Origin: Deinococcus frigens DSM 12807
Lineage (GTDB): Bacteria; Deinococcota; Deinococci; Deinococcales; Deinococcaceae
Length of the DNA: 64,000 nucleotides
Direction: 5' to 3'
NCBI RefSeq assembly: GCF_000701425.1
Contig: NZ_JNIW01000013.1
Span: forward strand, 25,146-89,145
The translations under genes were made by a program, and so were the position numbers. The notes under the pieces are model-generated. The model was not told the DNA's origin and ran no database searches. It saw only the letters and a program-made list of their open reading frames with translations. Below are positions 54,890 through 63,680 of the stretch, piece after piece; the stretch's first letter is position 1, and the number at the start of each line of letters is the position of its first letter.

Positions 54890-55759
54890 TCATCCTTTGG
54901 TTCCGCTGGCCGCCAGGCTCTCGATGAATTGCCGCTGCGCCAGCAAAAAGGCCAGCAGCACCGGCAGCGCCACCAGCACGCTGGCCGCCAGGGTGAGGTT
55001 CCAGTACACGCCGCCCAGCGGATCGGTGAAGCGGCCCAGCGCCAGCGGCAGGGTCAGCAGCGTTTCCCGGCTCAGGTAGATCAGCGGGTTAAAATAGTCG
55101 TTCCACGAGTTCAGCACGGCGAAGATGGCCGCCGTGGCCAGCGCGGGCCGGGACAGCGGCAGCATGATGTACCAGAACACGCCGGGCGAGTTCAGACCGT
55201 CGACCCGTCCGGCGTCTTCCAGCTCGCGCGGCAGCGTGATGAAGTGCTGGCGCATTAAAAAGACCGTGAAGGCCCCAGTGGCGCTGAAGATCTGGAGCAG
55301 GATCACCGGAACGTGCGTGTTGACCAGGCCCAGGCGGCTGAACAGCACGAACTGCGGCACGGCGGTCAGCTCGCTGGGCACCATCATGGCGAGCAGGCTG
55401 AGCAGGAAGACCGCGTTGCGTCCCGGAAAGCGGATGCGCGCGAAGGCGTAGCCCGCCACCGCCGCCAGCCCCACCGTGATCGGCACCGACAGCGCGGCGA
55501 TATAGACGCTGTTGAGGTACTGCCGGGCGAAAGGGTAGTCGCGGAACACCTGCTCGAAGTTGGTCCACCTTAATCCTCCGGCCCCAAACTGGAAGGGACT
55601 GCCGAAGATGGCCCCGGACGACTTGAAGGCCGACACGAACAGCCACAGCAGTGGCAGGAAGAAGGGCAGGCTGACCAGCACCAAGAGGAGATACAGCGCC
55701 CAGTGCCAGCCTCCCCTTGCACTCCGAACGGGTTTGACGGCTAGCACCTCAGTCCTCAT
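54890..55759 (-). CDS. Carbohydrate ABC transporter permease, MalG-type (CUT1)
   Basis: A 289-residue permease with six membrane segments. It has [31 protein letters not shown], and the EAA loop [33 protein letters not shown], which is typical of sugar importers of the CUT1 class. ATG 55759 overlaps the MalF-type gene by 11 bases. Works with 55749-56657 and the binding protein at 56654; the ATPase is not in the operon, as is common for this class. Confidence 0.92.
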   Translation of the reverse strand: MRTEVLAVKPVRSARGGWHWALYLLLVLVSLPFFLPLLWLFVSAFKSSGAIFGSPFQFGAGGLRWTNFEQVFRDYPFARQYLNSVYIAALSVPITVGLAAVAGYAFARIRFPGRNAVFLLSLLAMMVPSELTAVPQFVLFSRLGLVNTHVPVILLQIFSATGAFTVFLMRQHFITLPRELEDAGRVDGLNSPGVFWYIMLPLSRPALATAAIFAVLNSWNDYFNPLIYLSRETLLTLPLALGRFTDPLGGVYWNLTLAASVLVALPVLLAFLLAQRQFIESLAASGTKG

Positions 55760-56657
55760 AGAACACCAGGCGCTTTCGCAGGGACCACTGTGCCAGAGTG
55801 AGGGCCAGCACCAGCACGAACAGCACGGCGGCCACCGCACTGGCGTAGCCGAACTCGAAGAACTGGAAACCCTGCTTGAACATGTACAGGATCAGCGTGG
55901 TGGTGGAGTCCGCCGGGCCGCCGCCGGTCAGCACGAAGATCGGCGTGAACACTTTCAATGCCCCGATCAGCGTGATGATAAAGACCAGAAAGAACGTCGG
56001 CGAGATCAGCGGCAGGGTGATGCGTCTGAACGCCTGCCACGGCGTCGCCCCGTCCAGCCGGGCGGCCTCGTGCAGTTCGGGCGGCACGCCCTGCAAGGCG
56101 CTGAGAAAGATCACGGCGTTGAGGCCCACCGCCTTGATGACCTCGATGACGATCACCGTCCACAGCGCCGTGGATGGGTTAAACAGCACGTTGCTGTCGG
56201 CCATTCCCAGGTTTTGCAGGCCCGCGTTGACCGGTCCCTGCGGTTGCAGCAGAAACTTCCACACCAGCGCCCAGGCCACCACCGGCATCACCACCGGGGA
56301 AAAGACCAGCGTGCGGAAGATCCCGATGCCGCGCAGCCGGGTGTTCATCAGCGAGGCCAGGGCCAGCGCCGCGCTGATGTTGACGGCCAGGATCCCCAGC
56401 GTGAATACGGCGGTAACCCCGGCGCTGCGCACAAAGGCCGGATCATTCGCCAGCCGCAGGTAGTTCCTGGCCCCCACCCAGCGCGGGCTGTCCAGCAAAG
56501 ACCACTGGGTCAGGGAGATGCCCAGCACCGCGATCAGCGGCCCCGTCACCAGCAGCAGCATCCCCAGCACGTAGGGCAAGACCATCAGCCAGCCCAGCCG
56601 GCCCTCGCGCCCGGACCGGGTTAGACCGCGCCGCGCCGGGCGCGCGCCAACCGTCAC
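55749..56657 (-). CDS. Carbohydrate ABC transporter permease, MalF-type (CUT1)
   Basis: A 302-residue permease: [35 protein letters not shown] near the start, and the EAA loop [55 protein letters not shown] is a family signature near the end. It forms the membrane pore with the MalG-type partner. ATG overlaps the binding-protein stop by 4 bases. Confidence 0.92.
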   Translation of the reverse strand: MTVGARPARRGLTRSGREGRLGWLMVLPYVLGMLLLVTGPLIAVLGISLTQWSLLDSPRWVGARNYLRLANDPAFVRSAGVTAVFTLGILAVNISAALALASLMNTRLRGIGIFRTLVFSPVVMPVVAWALVWKFLLQPQGPVNAGLQNLGMADSNVLFNPSTALWTVIVIEVIKAVGLNAVIFLSALQGVPPELHEAARLDGATPWQAFRRITLPLISPTFFLVFIITLIGALKVFTPIFVLTGGGPADSTTTLILYMFKQGFQFFEFGYASAVAAVLFVLVLALTLAQWSLRKRLVFYED

Positions 56658-57886
56658 AACCCGTCTACACCTTTACAGATATCGTTCAGCACGTTACCGA
56701 TGTTCGCCCCCGGCTGATACAGACGCTCGATGCCGCTGGCGAACAGGTCGTTGGCGCGCAGGAAGTTGTCGCTGGTCTTGAACACGCGGGCGCTGCCCAG
56801 TTGGTTGACCAGCGCGGTCTTGAGTTCGGCGGCGGGGATGGCGGGGTTGCTGCCCAGATACGTCTTGCTGGTCAGCACGCTCTTGCGGGGCGGCGGAAAG
56901 AACTTGGCGGTGCGCGCCATCACGGCAGGGGAGGCCAGGAACTTCAGGAAAGCCTGCGCCTCATTCGGACGCGAGGACCTGGCAAAGACCACATAGCCCG
57001 CCTGCCCGAGCTGCGTGACGCGCCCGGTTGTTCCCTTGGGCAGCGGCGCGACGCCCCACTTGAAGGCGGCGTCTTTGAGCTGAGCGCTGAAACTCACGTT
57101 GTCGATGTACATGCCCAGCCGCCCGCCCTGGAAGGTGGTCTGGTCACCGGGACGCGGCACCGAGCCGTCCCCGAAGGTCATGTCGTACATTAACTGAAAG
57201 GCGCGCACGCTGGCCGGGCTGTTAATCGCACACTTCAAATTGCTGTCGTAGACGTTGCCGCCGTTGGACCACAGCACGCCCAGGGTGCCGCTGTTCCAGG
57301 CCTTGGTGTCCACCCGCATGATTCGCGCGCCGAAAGCGCCAGTCCTGTCCTTGACGGTCTTGGCCGAGCTGCGGAAGGCCGCATAGTCCCACCCGCCCTT
57401 GGCGTACTGCTGGAGCGGCGTGCTGACCCCGGCCTGCTTGAACAGGTCCTTGTTGTAAAACAGTACCTGCGGGGAGTTCGAGAACGGCACGCCATACACG
57501 CCCTTGCCCTGCTTCCACAGTGACAGCGCACTGACCGGGAAATCGGCCAGATTAAAGGCTGGATCACCTGTCAGGGCGCTCAGGTCCTTGAGGGAACCGC
57601 TTTTCAGGAAACTCGGCACGCTCTGCTCGGCCAGCCAGCCCACGTCCGGGCCGGAGCCGGAGGCCAGTTGCACGGCCACCTTGCTGGCGTAGTCCGCGAA
57701 CGGCGTGACTTCCACCGTGACCCCCACATTCGGCGTCTGGGCGTTGTATTCCTGGGCCAGTTGCTGGAGCAGGGTCAGCCCCTCGCCCCCGGCCCAGGTG
57801 GAAAAGCGCAGGTTGACTTTCTGGGCGCTGGCGACAGGCACGGCGAGCAGGACGCAGAGACCGATGGCGAAGACGGAACGATTCAT
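56654..57886 (-). CDS. Sugar ABC transporter substrate-binding protein, family 1
   Basis: A 410-residue exported binding protein. The signal peptide [17 protein letters not shown] is cleaved after [71 protein letters not shown], and [12 protein letters not shown] are typical of CUT1 binding proteins. GGAGG lies 6 bases before the ATG at 57886. First gene of the operon and directly behind the promoter-operator at 57907-57946. The sugar cannot be told. Confidence 0.93.
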   Translation of the reverse strand: MNRSVFAIGLCVLLAVPVASAQKVNLRFSTWAGGEGLTLLQQLAQEYNAQTPNVGVTVEVTPFADYASKVAVQLASGSGPDVGWLAEQSVPSFLKSGSLKDLSALTGDPAFNLADFPVSALSLWKQGKGVYGVPFSNSPQVLFYNKDLFKQAGVSTPLQQYAKGGWDYAAFRSSAKTVKDRTGAFGARIMRVDTKAWNSGTLGVLWSNGGNVYDSNLKCAINSPASVRAFQLMYDMTFGDGSVPRPGDQTTFQGGRLGMYIDNVSFSAQLKDAAFKWGVAPLPKGTTGRVTQLGQAGYVVFARSSRPNEAQAFLKFLASPAVMARTAKFFPPPRKSVLTSKTYLGSNPAIPAAELKTALVNQLGSARVFKTSDNFLRANDLFASGIERLYQPGANIGNVLNDICKGVDGL

Positions 57887-57906
57887 AGGAACCTCCATTT
57901 GGCTGT

Positions 57907-57946
57907 TGATTATGCGTATTATCAAAAATGGAGCGGGAAATGTCAA
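57907..57946 (-). promoter_or_regulatory. Strong promoter overlapped by a LacI-type operator
   Basis: On the minus strand TTGACA (57941-57946), a 17-base spacer and GATAAT (57918-57923) make a near-consensus promoter. The palindrome TGATTATGCGTATTATCA (57907-57924; 7 of 9 positions symmetrical, CG centre) covers the -10 box. CG-centred palindromes are the usual LacI-family operator form, and a LacI gene ends this operon. Confidence 0.75.
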
Positions 57947-57978
57947 CATCGTGTCACTCAAACCAGGAGGGGTTGGAG

Positions 57979-58704
57979 ATGGAAAGGAGTGCTGAACGTT
58001 CGGGGCGGCTGTTGTCGCAGACCATCGGGGTGGCCCGCCAGCGAGGTGAACTGGCCCTGATCGCCAGCCTGCCCCACCATGACCTGGCCTACGCGCAGGC
58101 GGCGCTCCGGGGCGGGGCGCATGCGCTGAAAGTCCACTTTGGTCTGACCCACCGGGCCAGTGGCAAGGTGGCCCCGTCTTTGCACGTGCAGCGGGAGGTG
58201 ATTCCCCGGTTGCGCGATCTGGCACCGGGTCTGCCGATTGGTGCGGTGCTGGGGTCAAACGTCTCGCACGTCGAGCAGGCGCTGGATCTGGCGGTCGAAC
58301 TGGGGATCGACTTCGTCAGCGGCTATGCCCACGCCCTGCCCGCGTCGATTTTTGAAGCAGACGTCGAGGTCCTGCTGGCCTTTGATGACCGGACGCCGCT
58401 GGACTGGGCCGCCGCGCTGCCCCAGGGGGCCATGCTGGAGGCCTCGGTGGTGCCCCACACCCAGTACGGGGAGCCGATGACCGCCGCCGATCTGCTGCTG
58501 CTGGGCAGGCTGCGGGCCGCCACCAGCGCGCCTTTGATCATGCCAACCCAGAAACGCCTGACGGCAGGCGACCTGCGCCTTCTGAAACGTGTGGGGGTAG
58601 ATGCGCTGATGTACGGCGTGATCGTGACCGGCGAAGCGGCTGAGGGTTTCGAGCGGGTGGCGCAGCAGTTCCGGAGCGTGTTTGCCGGGCCAGAGCCAGG
58701 ATAG
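57979..58704 (+). CDS. Uncharacterised TIM-barrel protein divergent from the sugar operon
   Basis: A 241-residue protein with an alternating helix/strand pattern of a TIM barrel and a likely phosphate-binding C-terminal end ([34 protein letters not shown]). Other conserved-looking parts: [29 protein letters not shown] near the start, and [19 protein letters not shown]. It recalls NanE- and ThiG-like barrels, but I cannot assign a reaction. ATG 57979 has AGGAGG 8 bases upstream. It shares a 92-base divergent region with the sugar operon and its operator, so an enzyme acting on the imported compound is plausible. Confidence 0.7.
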   Translation: MERSAERSGRLLSQTIGVARQRGELALIASLPHHDLAYAQAALRGGAHALKVHFGLTHRASGKVAPSLHVQREVIPRLRDLAPGLPIGAVLGSNVSHVEQALDLAVELGIDFVSGYAHALPASIFEADVEVLLAFDDRTPLDWAAALPQGAMLEASVVPHTQYGEPMTAADLLLLGRLRAATSAPLIMPTQKRLTAGDLRLLKRVGVDALMYGVIVTGEAAEGFERVAQQFRSVFAGPEPG

Positions 58705-58806
58705 GCCACGGCGAGGCCAGTGCTGGCGCGGGGAATGGCCAGGTCACCGGATCACCTGAGTGACGCGCCACCCACTGGGCCACGCGAGGTCATGCGGCTT
58801 GCGGTG

Positions 58807-58952
58807 AGAGCATTTGTCCGAATGACAGCACCAGAAAAAGGGACTCCCGATGCTTCCATCCTCTCTCTCGGAGCTGTGCCAGTCCCAAATACTTAGCCAA
58901 ATTCACTCACTTTGTTCGGTCAAAGGTAGAGAACTCTTTTGGCAAGTGCTCT
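58807..58952 (-). repeat. Small inverted-repeat element, family 1, copy C
   Basis: 146 bases with ends AGAGCATTTGTCC and GGCAAGTGCTCT on the plus strand. Read on the minus strand it aligns with copy A over TGGGACTGGCACAGCTC and GGATGGAAGCATCGGGAGTC, and with both A and B over TTGACCGAAC. It lacks the GGGCGG-CAAGCGTCC block of copies A and B. Confidence 0.8.
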
Positions 58953-58973
58953 GACCCAGAATGCCTGTTGCCC

Positions 58974-59001
58974 AAAAGAAAAAGCCCGTCATAGACGGAC
59001 T
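58974..59001 (-). terminator. Intrinsic terminator of tRNA-Ala
   Basis: On the minus strand AGTCCGTC pairs with GACGGGCT (one G-T pair) across a TAT loop, followed by TTTTCTTTT. It lies 6 bases past the CCA end of the tRNA. Confidence 0.85.
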
Positions 59002-59006
59002 TTCTG

Positions 59007-59082
<76 letters not shown>

Positions 59083-59309
59083 ACGCCCTCTGGTGTTGCC
59101 TGCGGCCTGGCCACGGGCGAAAAGGACTCTAGCATGTGCCCCATGGGCTTGCAATATGGCCGGGCACAAGCGCTTGGTGGGCTGACCTGAGCGGATATGG
59201 ACAGTTGTGCCCCTGGTATGACGACGTTGATCCGCTGGCCTCCGGGGATGTCGTTTCCGGGGCAGGGAAGAAGGGCCAGCCCAGAGGCAAGCCCAGTGGC
59301 CAGCCCAGT

Positions 59310-60341
59310 TCATCCTCCAGCCCCACCCGCCCCCAGCAGCGACAGCAGCAGCGCTGGCATGGCCCCGCGCATGCCCAGCGGTGAGTCGGTGCCGCGTGCC
59401 AGCAGCGCCACCACCGCGCCGGACTGAAGATTGAAGCCCAACCCGCTGCGGGTGCCGCGCGCCAGTCCGTCGTGCCAGCGCACCTCGCCCTCTGATCCAG
59501 AGACCATCCAGCCGAGGGCCACGCCGCTCAGGTGACGCGGCAGGCCCTGCGGTCTGAGGGGCGCTGGGGACGGCCTGTCCAGCCTGGATTCGCCAAAACT
59601 CAGCAGGTCCGCCGCCGTGCCGAACAGCCCCCCCGCCCCGGCCAGTGGCCCGAAGCCCGTCACGCCCCCGCCGCCCAGCCAGCCCGAGGGCCGCACCACC
59701 GTGCCCGCCGGACTTAGGCCGACGCCCAGGCCCAGCGGCCCGGTCACCCAGTCGCCCAGCGCCCGCCCGTAGCCCGCCGCGCTGGCCTCCTCGCCCGCCG
59801 CGTGGGCCAGGGCCAGGGCCAGCAGGCCCGCGCCCAGGTTGGAGTACGCGAAGCGTGGAGTGCGGGAGACGTGTGCCCCACCCAGACTGGACCAGCGCCG
59901 CGCACTGGCGATCACCTCTGCCGCGCCCATGCCGCCGTAGGGGTCGTGAAAGCGCGTGAAGACCGTGACCGCCGCCCGCGCCGGGTGCATCGGCAGGCCC
60001 GCCGTGTGGGTGGCCAGAGCAAGCGGCGTCAGGTGGGCGGGCAGGCGGCGCAGCGGGCCGCCCAGGCGGGACAGCGGCGCGTTCCAGTCCAGCCGCCCCG
60101 CCTCCACCAGCGCCCCGGCCAGCGCGGAGGTAAAGGGCTTGCTCACGCTGGCCAGTTCAAAAACGCCGCCCGTCTCCACGCCGCCCAGCGACAGCGTCAC
60201 CTCATTTTCCCCGCGCGAGACCGCCAGCACGCCGCCGCGCCGGAACACCGCGCGGGTCAGGCTCAACAGCGGGCGGGTATCTGCGTTCAACACTTCCGAG
60301 ACGCGTACCAGGGCCAGTTTTACGGGATCGCGGCGGAACAT
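59310..60341 (-). CDS. Serine hydrolase of the class C beta-lactamase family
   Basis: A 343-residue DD-peptidase/esterase-fold protein. FELASVSKPFTSALAG holds the SxxK nucleophile, FAYSNLGAGLLALALAH the YxN motif, and RWHDGLARGTRSGLGF the third-motif region (HxG replaced by HDG). No signal peptide, so it is probably a cytoplasmic esterase or peptidase. The ATG lies 6 bases after TAGCCT (60348-60353, minus strand), a leaderless-type start. Divergent from the S9A peptidase gene across 48 bases. Confidence 0.85.
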   Translation of the reverse strand: MFRRDPVKLALVRVSEVLNADTRPLLSLTRAVFRRGGVLAVSRGENEVTLSLGGVETGGVFELASVSKPFTSALAGALVEAGRLDWNAPLSRLGGPLRRLPAHLTPLALATHTAGLPMHPARAAVTVFTRFHDPYGGMGAAEVIASARRWSSLGGAHVSRTPRFAYSNLGAGLLALALAHAAGEEASAAGYGRALGDWVTGPLGLGVGLSPAGTVVRPSGWLGGGGVTGFGPLAGAGGLFGTAADLLSFGESRLDRPSPAPLRPQGLPRHLSGVALGWMVSGSEGEVRWHDGLARGTRSGLGFNLQSGAVVALLARGTDSPLGMRGAMPALLLSLLGAGGAGG

Positions 60342-60347
60342 GGGCGC

Positions 60348-60383
60348 AGGCTACCCTCCACCCGCCCCGCCCACTGTTACCCT
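60348..60383. promoter_or_regulatory. Back-to-back leaderless -10 boxes
   Basis: TAGCCT (60348-60353, minus) and TACCCT (60378-60383, plus) each lie exactly 6 bases from the ATG of the serine hydrolase and the S9A peptidase. Neither gene has a ribosome site. Confidence 0.55.
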
Positions 60384-60389
60384 TTGCCT

Positions 60390-62486
60390 ATGCCTGATCC
60401 TTCAGAGACTCGGCCCCCCACCGCAGAGCGCGACTCCGTCACCCACACCATGCACGGCGAGACCCGGCCCGACGACTACCACTGGCTCAAGACGCGCGGC
60501 AAGGCCGACGCGGGGGTGCTGGCGTACCTGAAGGCCGAGAACGCCCATCTGGACGCGGTGATGTCGCCGCTGCGGGATGTGCAGGCCATCATCTACAAGG
60601 AACTCCTGTCGCATGTGCAGGAGGACGACGAGCAGCCACCCGTGCAGGACGGTGACTGGCTGTACTTCACCCGCACGCGGGAGGGCCAGGCGCACCCGGT
60701 CTTCCTGCGCCGCCCGCTGGCCGGAGGCGACGCAGAGTCTTCAGAAGAACAGACCCTGCTGGACCTGAACGCGCTGAGGGAGCGCGAGGGGCTGGACAAC
60801 GTGTGGGTCCACCTGACCCGCCCCAGCCCGGACGGGCGGTACTGGGCCTACCTGCTGGACAGGACCGGGCAGGAGGTCTGGGAGCTGCGCGTGCTGGACA
60901 CCCGGACCGGCGAACTGGCCGGGGCCGCGCTGACGGGACTCAGCGGCTGGACGCTGGCCTGGCACGCCGACAGCTCGGCCCTGCTGTACGCCACCGAGGA
61001 CGACACCCAGCGCCCCCATAAAGTCTGGCGGCATACGCTGGGCCAACCGCAGAGCGCCGACGAATTGCTGCTTCAGGAGGATGACCCCACCTTCCGTGTG
61101 GGCGCGTCCCTGTCGGAGAACGGGGAGACGCTGCTGCTCGCCAGCCACGCCAACATGGCGCAGGAATGGCTGGCGCTGGACGCCCGTGACCCGCAGGCCC
61201 GTCCGCAGATGCTTCTGCCGCGCCAGCGGGGCACCGAGGCCATGCTGGCCGACGGCGGCGACTACTGGCTGGCCCTGACCAACGCCGGGCGCGCGGAGGA
61301 ATTCAAGCTGGTGAGGCTGCCCAAACAGGGGAACATGGACCTCCAGAATGCCGCTGAGGTCCTGCCCTACACCGCCGAGCGCTACCTGACCGGGATGCAC
61401 CTGTTCAAGGGGCACCTGCTGCTCTCCGGGCGCGAGGGCGGTTTCACGCGGCTGTGGGTGTTGCCGCGCACGGCGGACGGCTACGGCGCAGCCCGCCGGG
61501 TGGAGTTCCCGGAAGACAGCTACACCGTGGGTATCGGCGGCAACCACGTCTACGACACGTCCACGGCGCGCATCCTGTACAGCAGCCTGACCCGGCCCAC
61601 CGAACATCTGGACCTGGACCTCAACACGCTGGACACGGCGCTGGTCAGGGCCACGCCCGTCCCGAATTACGACGCTGACCACTACGTCTCGGAGATGGTC
61701 TGGGCCACCGCCCCGGACGGCGAACGCGTGCCCGTCAGCCTGGTGCGCCGCCGCGACACCACCCTGCCCGCCCCGACGCTGCTGTATGGCTACGGCAGCT
61801 ACGGCTATCCCGTTGACCCGGCCTTTGCCATGACCCGGCTGCCGCTGCTGGACCGGGGCTGGGTCTGGGCCACCGCGCATATCCGGGGCGGTTCGGAGCG
61901 CGGGCGCAAGTGGTACGACGCGGGGCGGCGGGGCCACAAGATGAACACCTTCACCGATTTCGTAGCGGCAGGCGAACACCTGCGGCAGGCGGGCGTGGCC
62001 GCCGATCTGCTGGCGATGGGCCGCAGCGCGGGCGGCCTGCTGATGGGCGCGGCGGTGAATCTGCGCCCGGAGCTGTGGAAGGCGGCCTTCGTGGGTGTGC
62101 CGTTCGTGGACGTGCTGAGCACCATGCTGGACGCCAGCATCCCGCTGACCACCGGCGAGTACGACGAGTGGGGCAACCCGAATGAGCCGGAAGCCTACGC
62201 CAGCATGCGCGCCTACAGCCCCTACGACAACCTGAAGGCGGGCGTCTACCCGCACCTGTTCGTCTCCACCGGTCTCAACGATCCGCGCGTGGCGTACTGG
62301 GAACCGGCCAAATACGTGGCCCGGCTGCGGACGCTGGAACAGCCTGGCAGCGGCACGCTGGTCCTCAAGACCAATATGGGCGCGGGCCACGGCGGCAGCA
62401 GCGGGCGCTACGACGCCCTGAACGAGGCGGCGGAGGAATACGCCTTCGCGCTGGCGGCGGTGGACGGGCAACTGAGCGGCGGGTGA
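60390..62486 (+). CDS. Oligopeptidase B-like prolyl oligopeptidase (S9A)
   Basis: A 698-residue cytoplasmic serine peptidase. N-terminal lead and seven-bladed propeller (about 1-430: RPDDYHWLKTRGKADAGVLAYL, PSPDGRYWAYLLDRTGQE). The alpha/beta hydrolase domain (about 440-698) has YGYGSYGYPVDPAF, the nucleophile in MGRSAGGLLMGAA, the Asp in TGLNDPRVAYWEPAKY and the His in MGAGHGGSSGRYD. This matches oligopeptidase B, which cuts short peptides after basic residues. The frame is open far upstream, but that region is antisense to the serine hydrolase. The ATG at 60390 starts the conserved part. Confidence 0.92.
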   Translation: MPDPSETRPPTAERDSVTHTMHGETRPDDYHWLKTRGKADAGVLAYLKAENAHLDAVMSPLRDVQAIIYKELLSHVQEDDEQPPVQDGDWLYFTRTREGQAHPVFLRRPLAGGDAESSEEQTLLDLNALREREGLDNVWVHLTRPSPDGRYWAYLLDRTGQEVWELRVLDTRTGELAGAALTGLSGWTLAWHADSSALLYATEDDTQRPHKVWRHTLGQPQSADELLLQEDDPTFRVGASLSENGETLLLASHANMAQEWLALDARDPQARPQMLLPRQRGTEAMLADGGDYWLALTNAGRAEEFKLVRLPKQGNMDLQNAAEVLPYTAERYLTGMHLFKGHLLLSGREGGFTRLWVLPRTADGYGAARRVEFPEDSYTVGIGGNHVYDTSTARILYSSLTRPTEHLDLDLNTLDTALVRATPVPNYDADHYVSEMVWATAPDGERVPVSLVRRRDTTLPAPTLLYGYGSYGYPVDPAFAMTRLPLLDRGWVWATAHIRGGSERGRKWYDAGRRGHKMNTFTDFVAAGEHLRQAGVAADLLAMGRSAGGLLMGAAVNLRPELWKAAFVGVPFVDVLSTMLDASIPLTTGEYDEWGNPNEPEAYASMRAYSPYDNLKAGVYPHLFVSTGLNDPRVAYWEPAKYVARLRTLEQPGSGTLVLKTNMGAGHGGSSGRYDALNEAAEEYAFALAAVDGQLSGG

Positions 62487-62944
62487 ACCTGGAGCTGAGG
62501 GGGCGGCTGTTGCAACGAATGGCAGCAGACCGGCAGCTACGGACGGGGCCGCTGGACGCCGCCGCGTGGCTGGCCTTTGACACGGGCAGCACCGCGCTGC
62601 TGCGGGACAGTCTCGCCGCGCACGGCTGGCCCTCCTGCCTGCTGGTGGGCGAGGACGGCGCGACTGCCGCCTGGCTGCTGGCCCAGCACTCTCCCGATCT
62701 GGCCTTTCAAAGGGAGGTGCTGGCCCTGCTGCTGACACTTCCGCCAGAGGAAGCCGATCCCCGCCACGCCGCCTACCTGCATGACCGCATCTGCATCCGT
62801 GGGGGCAGAGCGCAGCGCTACGGCACGCAAATCAAGCTGGACGGTCAGCCGTTCGAGCTGGAAGCAGGTGACGTGGATGGACGGCGGGCAGCGGTGGGGA
62901 TGGAACCGCTGGCGGACTATCTCTTGCGATTTACCTTCAGCTGA
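62483..62944 (+). CDS. DUF6624-like protein
   Basis: A 153-residue protein coupled by a 4-base GTGA overlap to the S9A gene. It ends with QREVLALLLTLPPEEADPRHAAYLHDRICI, RAQRYGTQIKL and DVDGRRAAVGMEPLADYLLRF, which match my memory of the DUF6624 pattern (DPR.iAYL.DRv, QRYGTQ, RR..vGL.pL..Y). The middle GWPSCLLVGEDGATAAWLLAQHS is also typical. Function unknown; soluble, no membrane or signal segment. Confidence 0.78.
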   Translation: MNLELRGRLLQRMAADRQLRTGPLDAAAWLAFDTGSTALLRDSLAAHGWPSCLLVGEDGATAAWLLAQHSPDLAFQREVLALLLTLPPEEADPRHAAYLHDRICIRGGRAQRYGTQIKLDGQPFELEAGDVDGRRAAVGMEPLADYLLRFTFS

Positions 62945-62966
62945 ACGGGCGGGCGGAGGATGGCGC

Positions 62967-62972
62967 TACCTT
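62967..62972 (+). promoter_or_regulatory. -10 box for leaderless dienelactone hydrolase transcript
   Basis: TACCTT ends 6 bases before the ATG at 62979, the same spacing and nearly the same context (TTTGCACC) as at 60378 (TTTGCCT). Confidence 0.5.
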
Positions 62973-62978
62973 TGCACC

Positions 62979-63680
62979 ATGACCTCTTCAGAGAGTGCCC
63001 AGACCGTTCAGGTCCAGTCGGATGGCCGCAACCTGCCCGCCTACCTCGCGCGCCCCGCCGTCACGAACGGAAATGCGCCGGGCGTGCTGGTCATCCATGA
63101 AGCCTTCGGCCTGAACGACGACATCCGGGGCATCGCGGACCGTTTCGCGGCGGCGGGTTACGTGGCGCTGGCGGTGGACCTGTTCGCCGGGCACAACCGG
63201 GTGGTGTGCATGACCCGCATGCTGTCGGGCATCTTCCTCAATTCACTGGAACACCAGGGGGTGCAGGACACCCGGCAGGCGCTGACCGTGCTGGGTGAGC
63301 TGCCGGGTGTGGACGCCTCGCGGCTGGGGGCGGTGGGCTTTTGCCTGGGGGGCAGCCTGGCGGTGGCGATGGCCTGCACCGATGACCGCGTCAAGGCCAT
63401 CGCGCCGTATTACGGCTTCAACCCGCGCCCGCTAGAGGCCGTGCGGCGCAGTTGTCCGGTGGTGGGCAGCTACCCCGGCCAGGACGTGACCCGCAAGCAG
63501 GGCGAGGCGCTGCGGGACGAACTGACGGCGGCGGGCGTCCCCAACGACATTAAAATGTATGAGGGCGCGAAACATTCCTTTGCTAACCAGGGTCCCAACT
63601 TTGATGCGGTAGCGAGTGTGGACGCCTGGAACCGCGTGATGGCGTTCTTCGACGAGCATGTGGTGGAGGGGCGCATCTGA
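62979..63680 (+). CDS. Dienelactone hydrolase-family protein
   Basis: A 233-residue alpha/beta hydrolase. GVLVIHEAFGLNDDIRGIADRFAAAGYVALAVDLF is the family opening; LGAVGFCLGGSLAVAMA carries the nucleophile Cys typical of dienelactone hydrolases; SYPGQDVTRKQGEAL the Asp; and YEGAKHSFANQGP the His. The complete triad suggests an active hydrolase, substrate unknown. ATG 62979 was chosen over an upstream open frame because the conserved part begins there and TACCTT gives a leaderless start. An IS5-type element begins right after its stop codon. Confidence 0.9.
   Translation: MTSSESAQTVQVQSDGRNLPAYLARPAVTNGNAPGVLVIHEAFGLNDDIRGIADRFAAAGYVALAVDLFAGHNRVVCMTRMLSGIFLNSLEHQGVQDTRQALTVLGELPGVDASRLGAVGFCLGGSLAVAMACTDDRVKAIAPYYGFNPRPLEAVRRSCPVVGSYPGQDVTRKQGEALRDELTAAGVPNDIKMYEGAKHSFANQGPNFDAVASVDAWNRVMAFFDEHVVEGRI

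Noticed and set aside
59802..60389. A 196-codon N-terminal extension of the S9A peptidase
   Set aside because: It runs antisense through the serine hydrolase, and the family start and a leaderless -10 box are at 60390.
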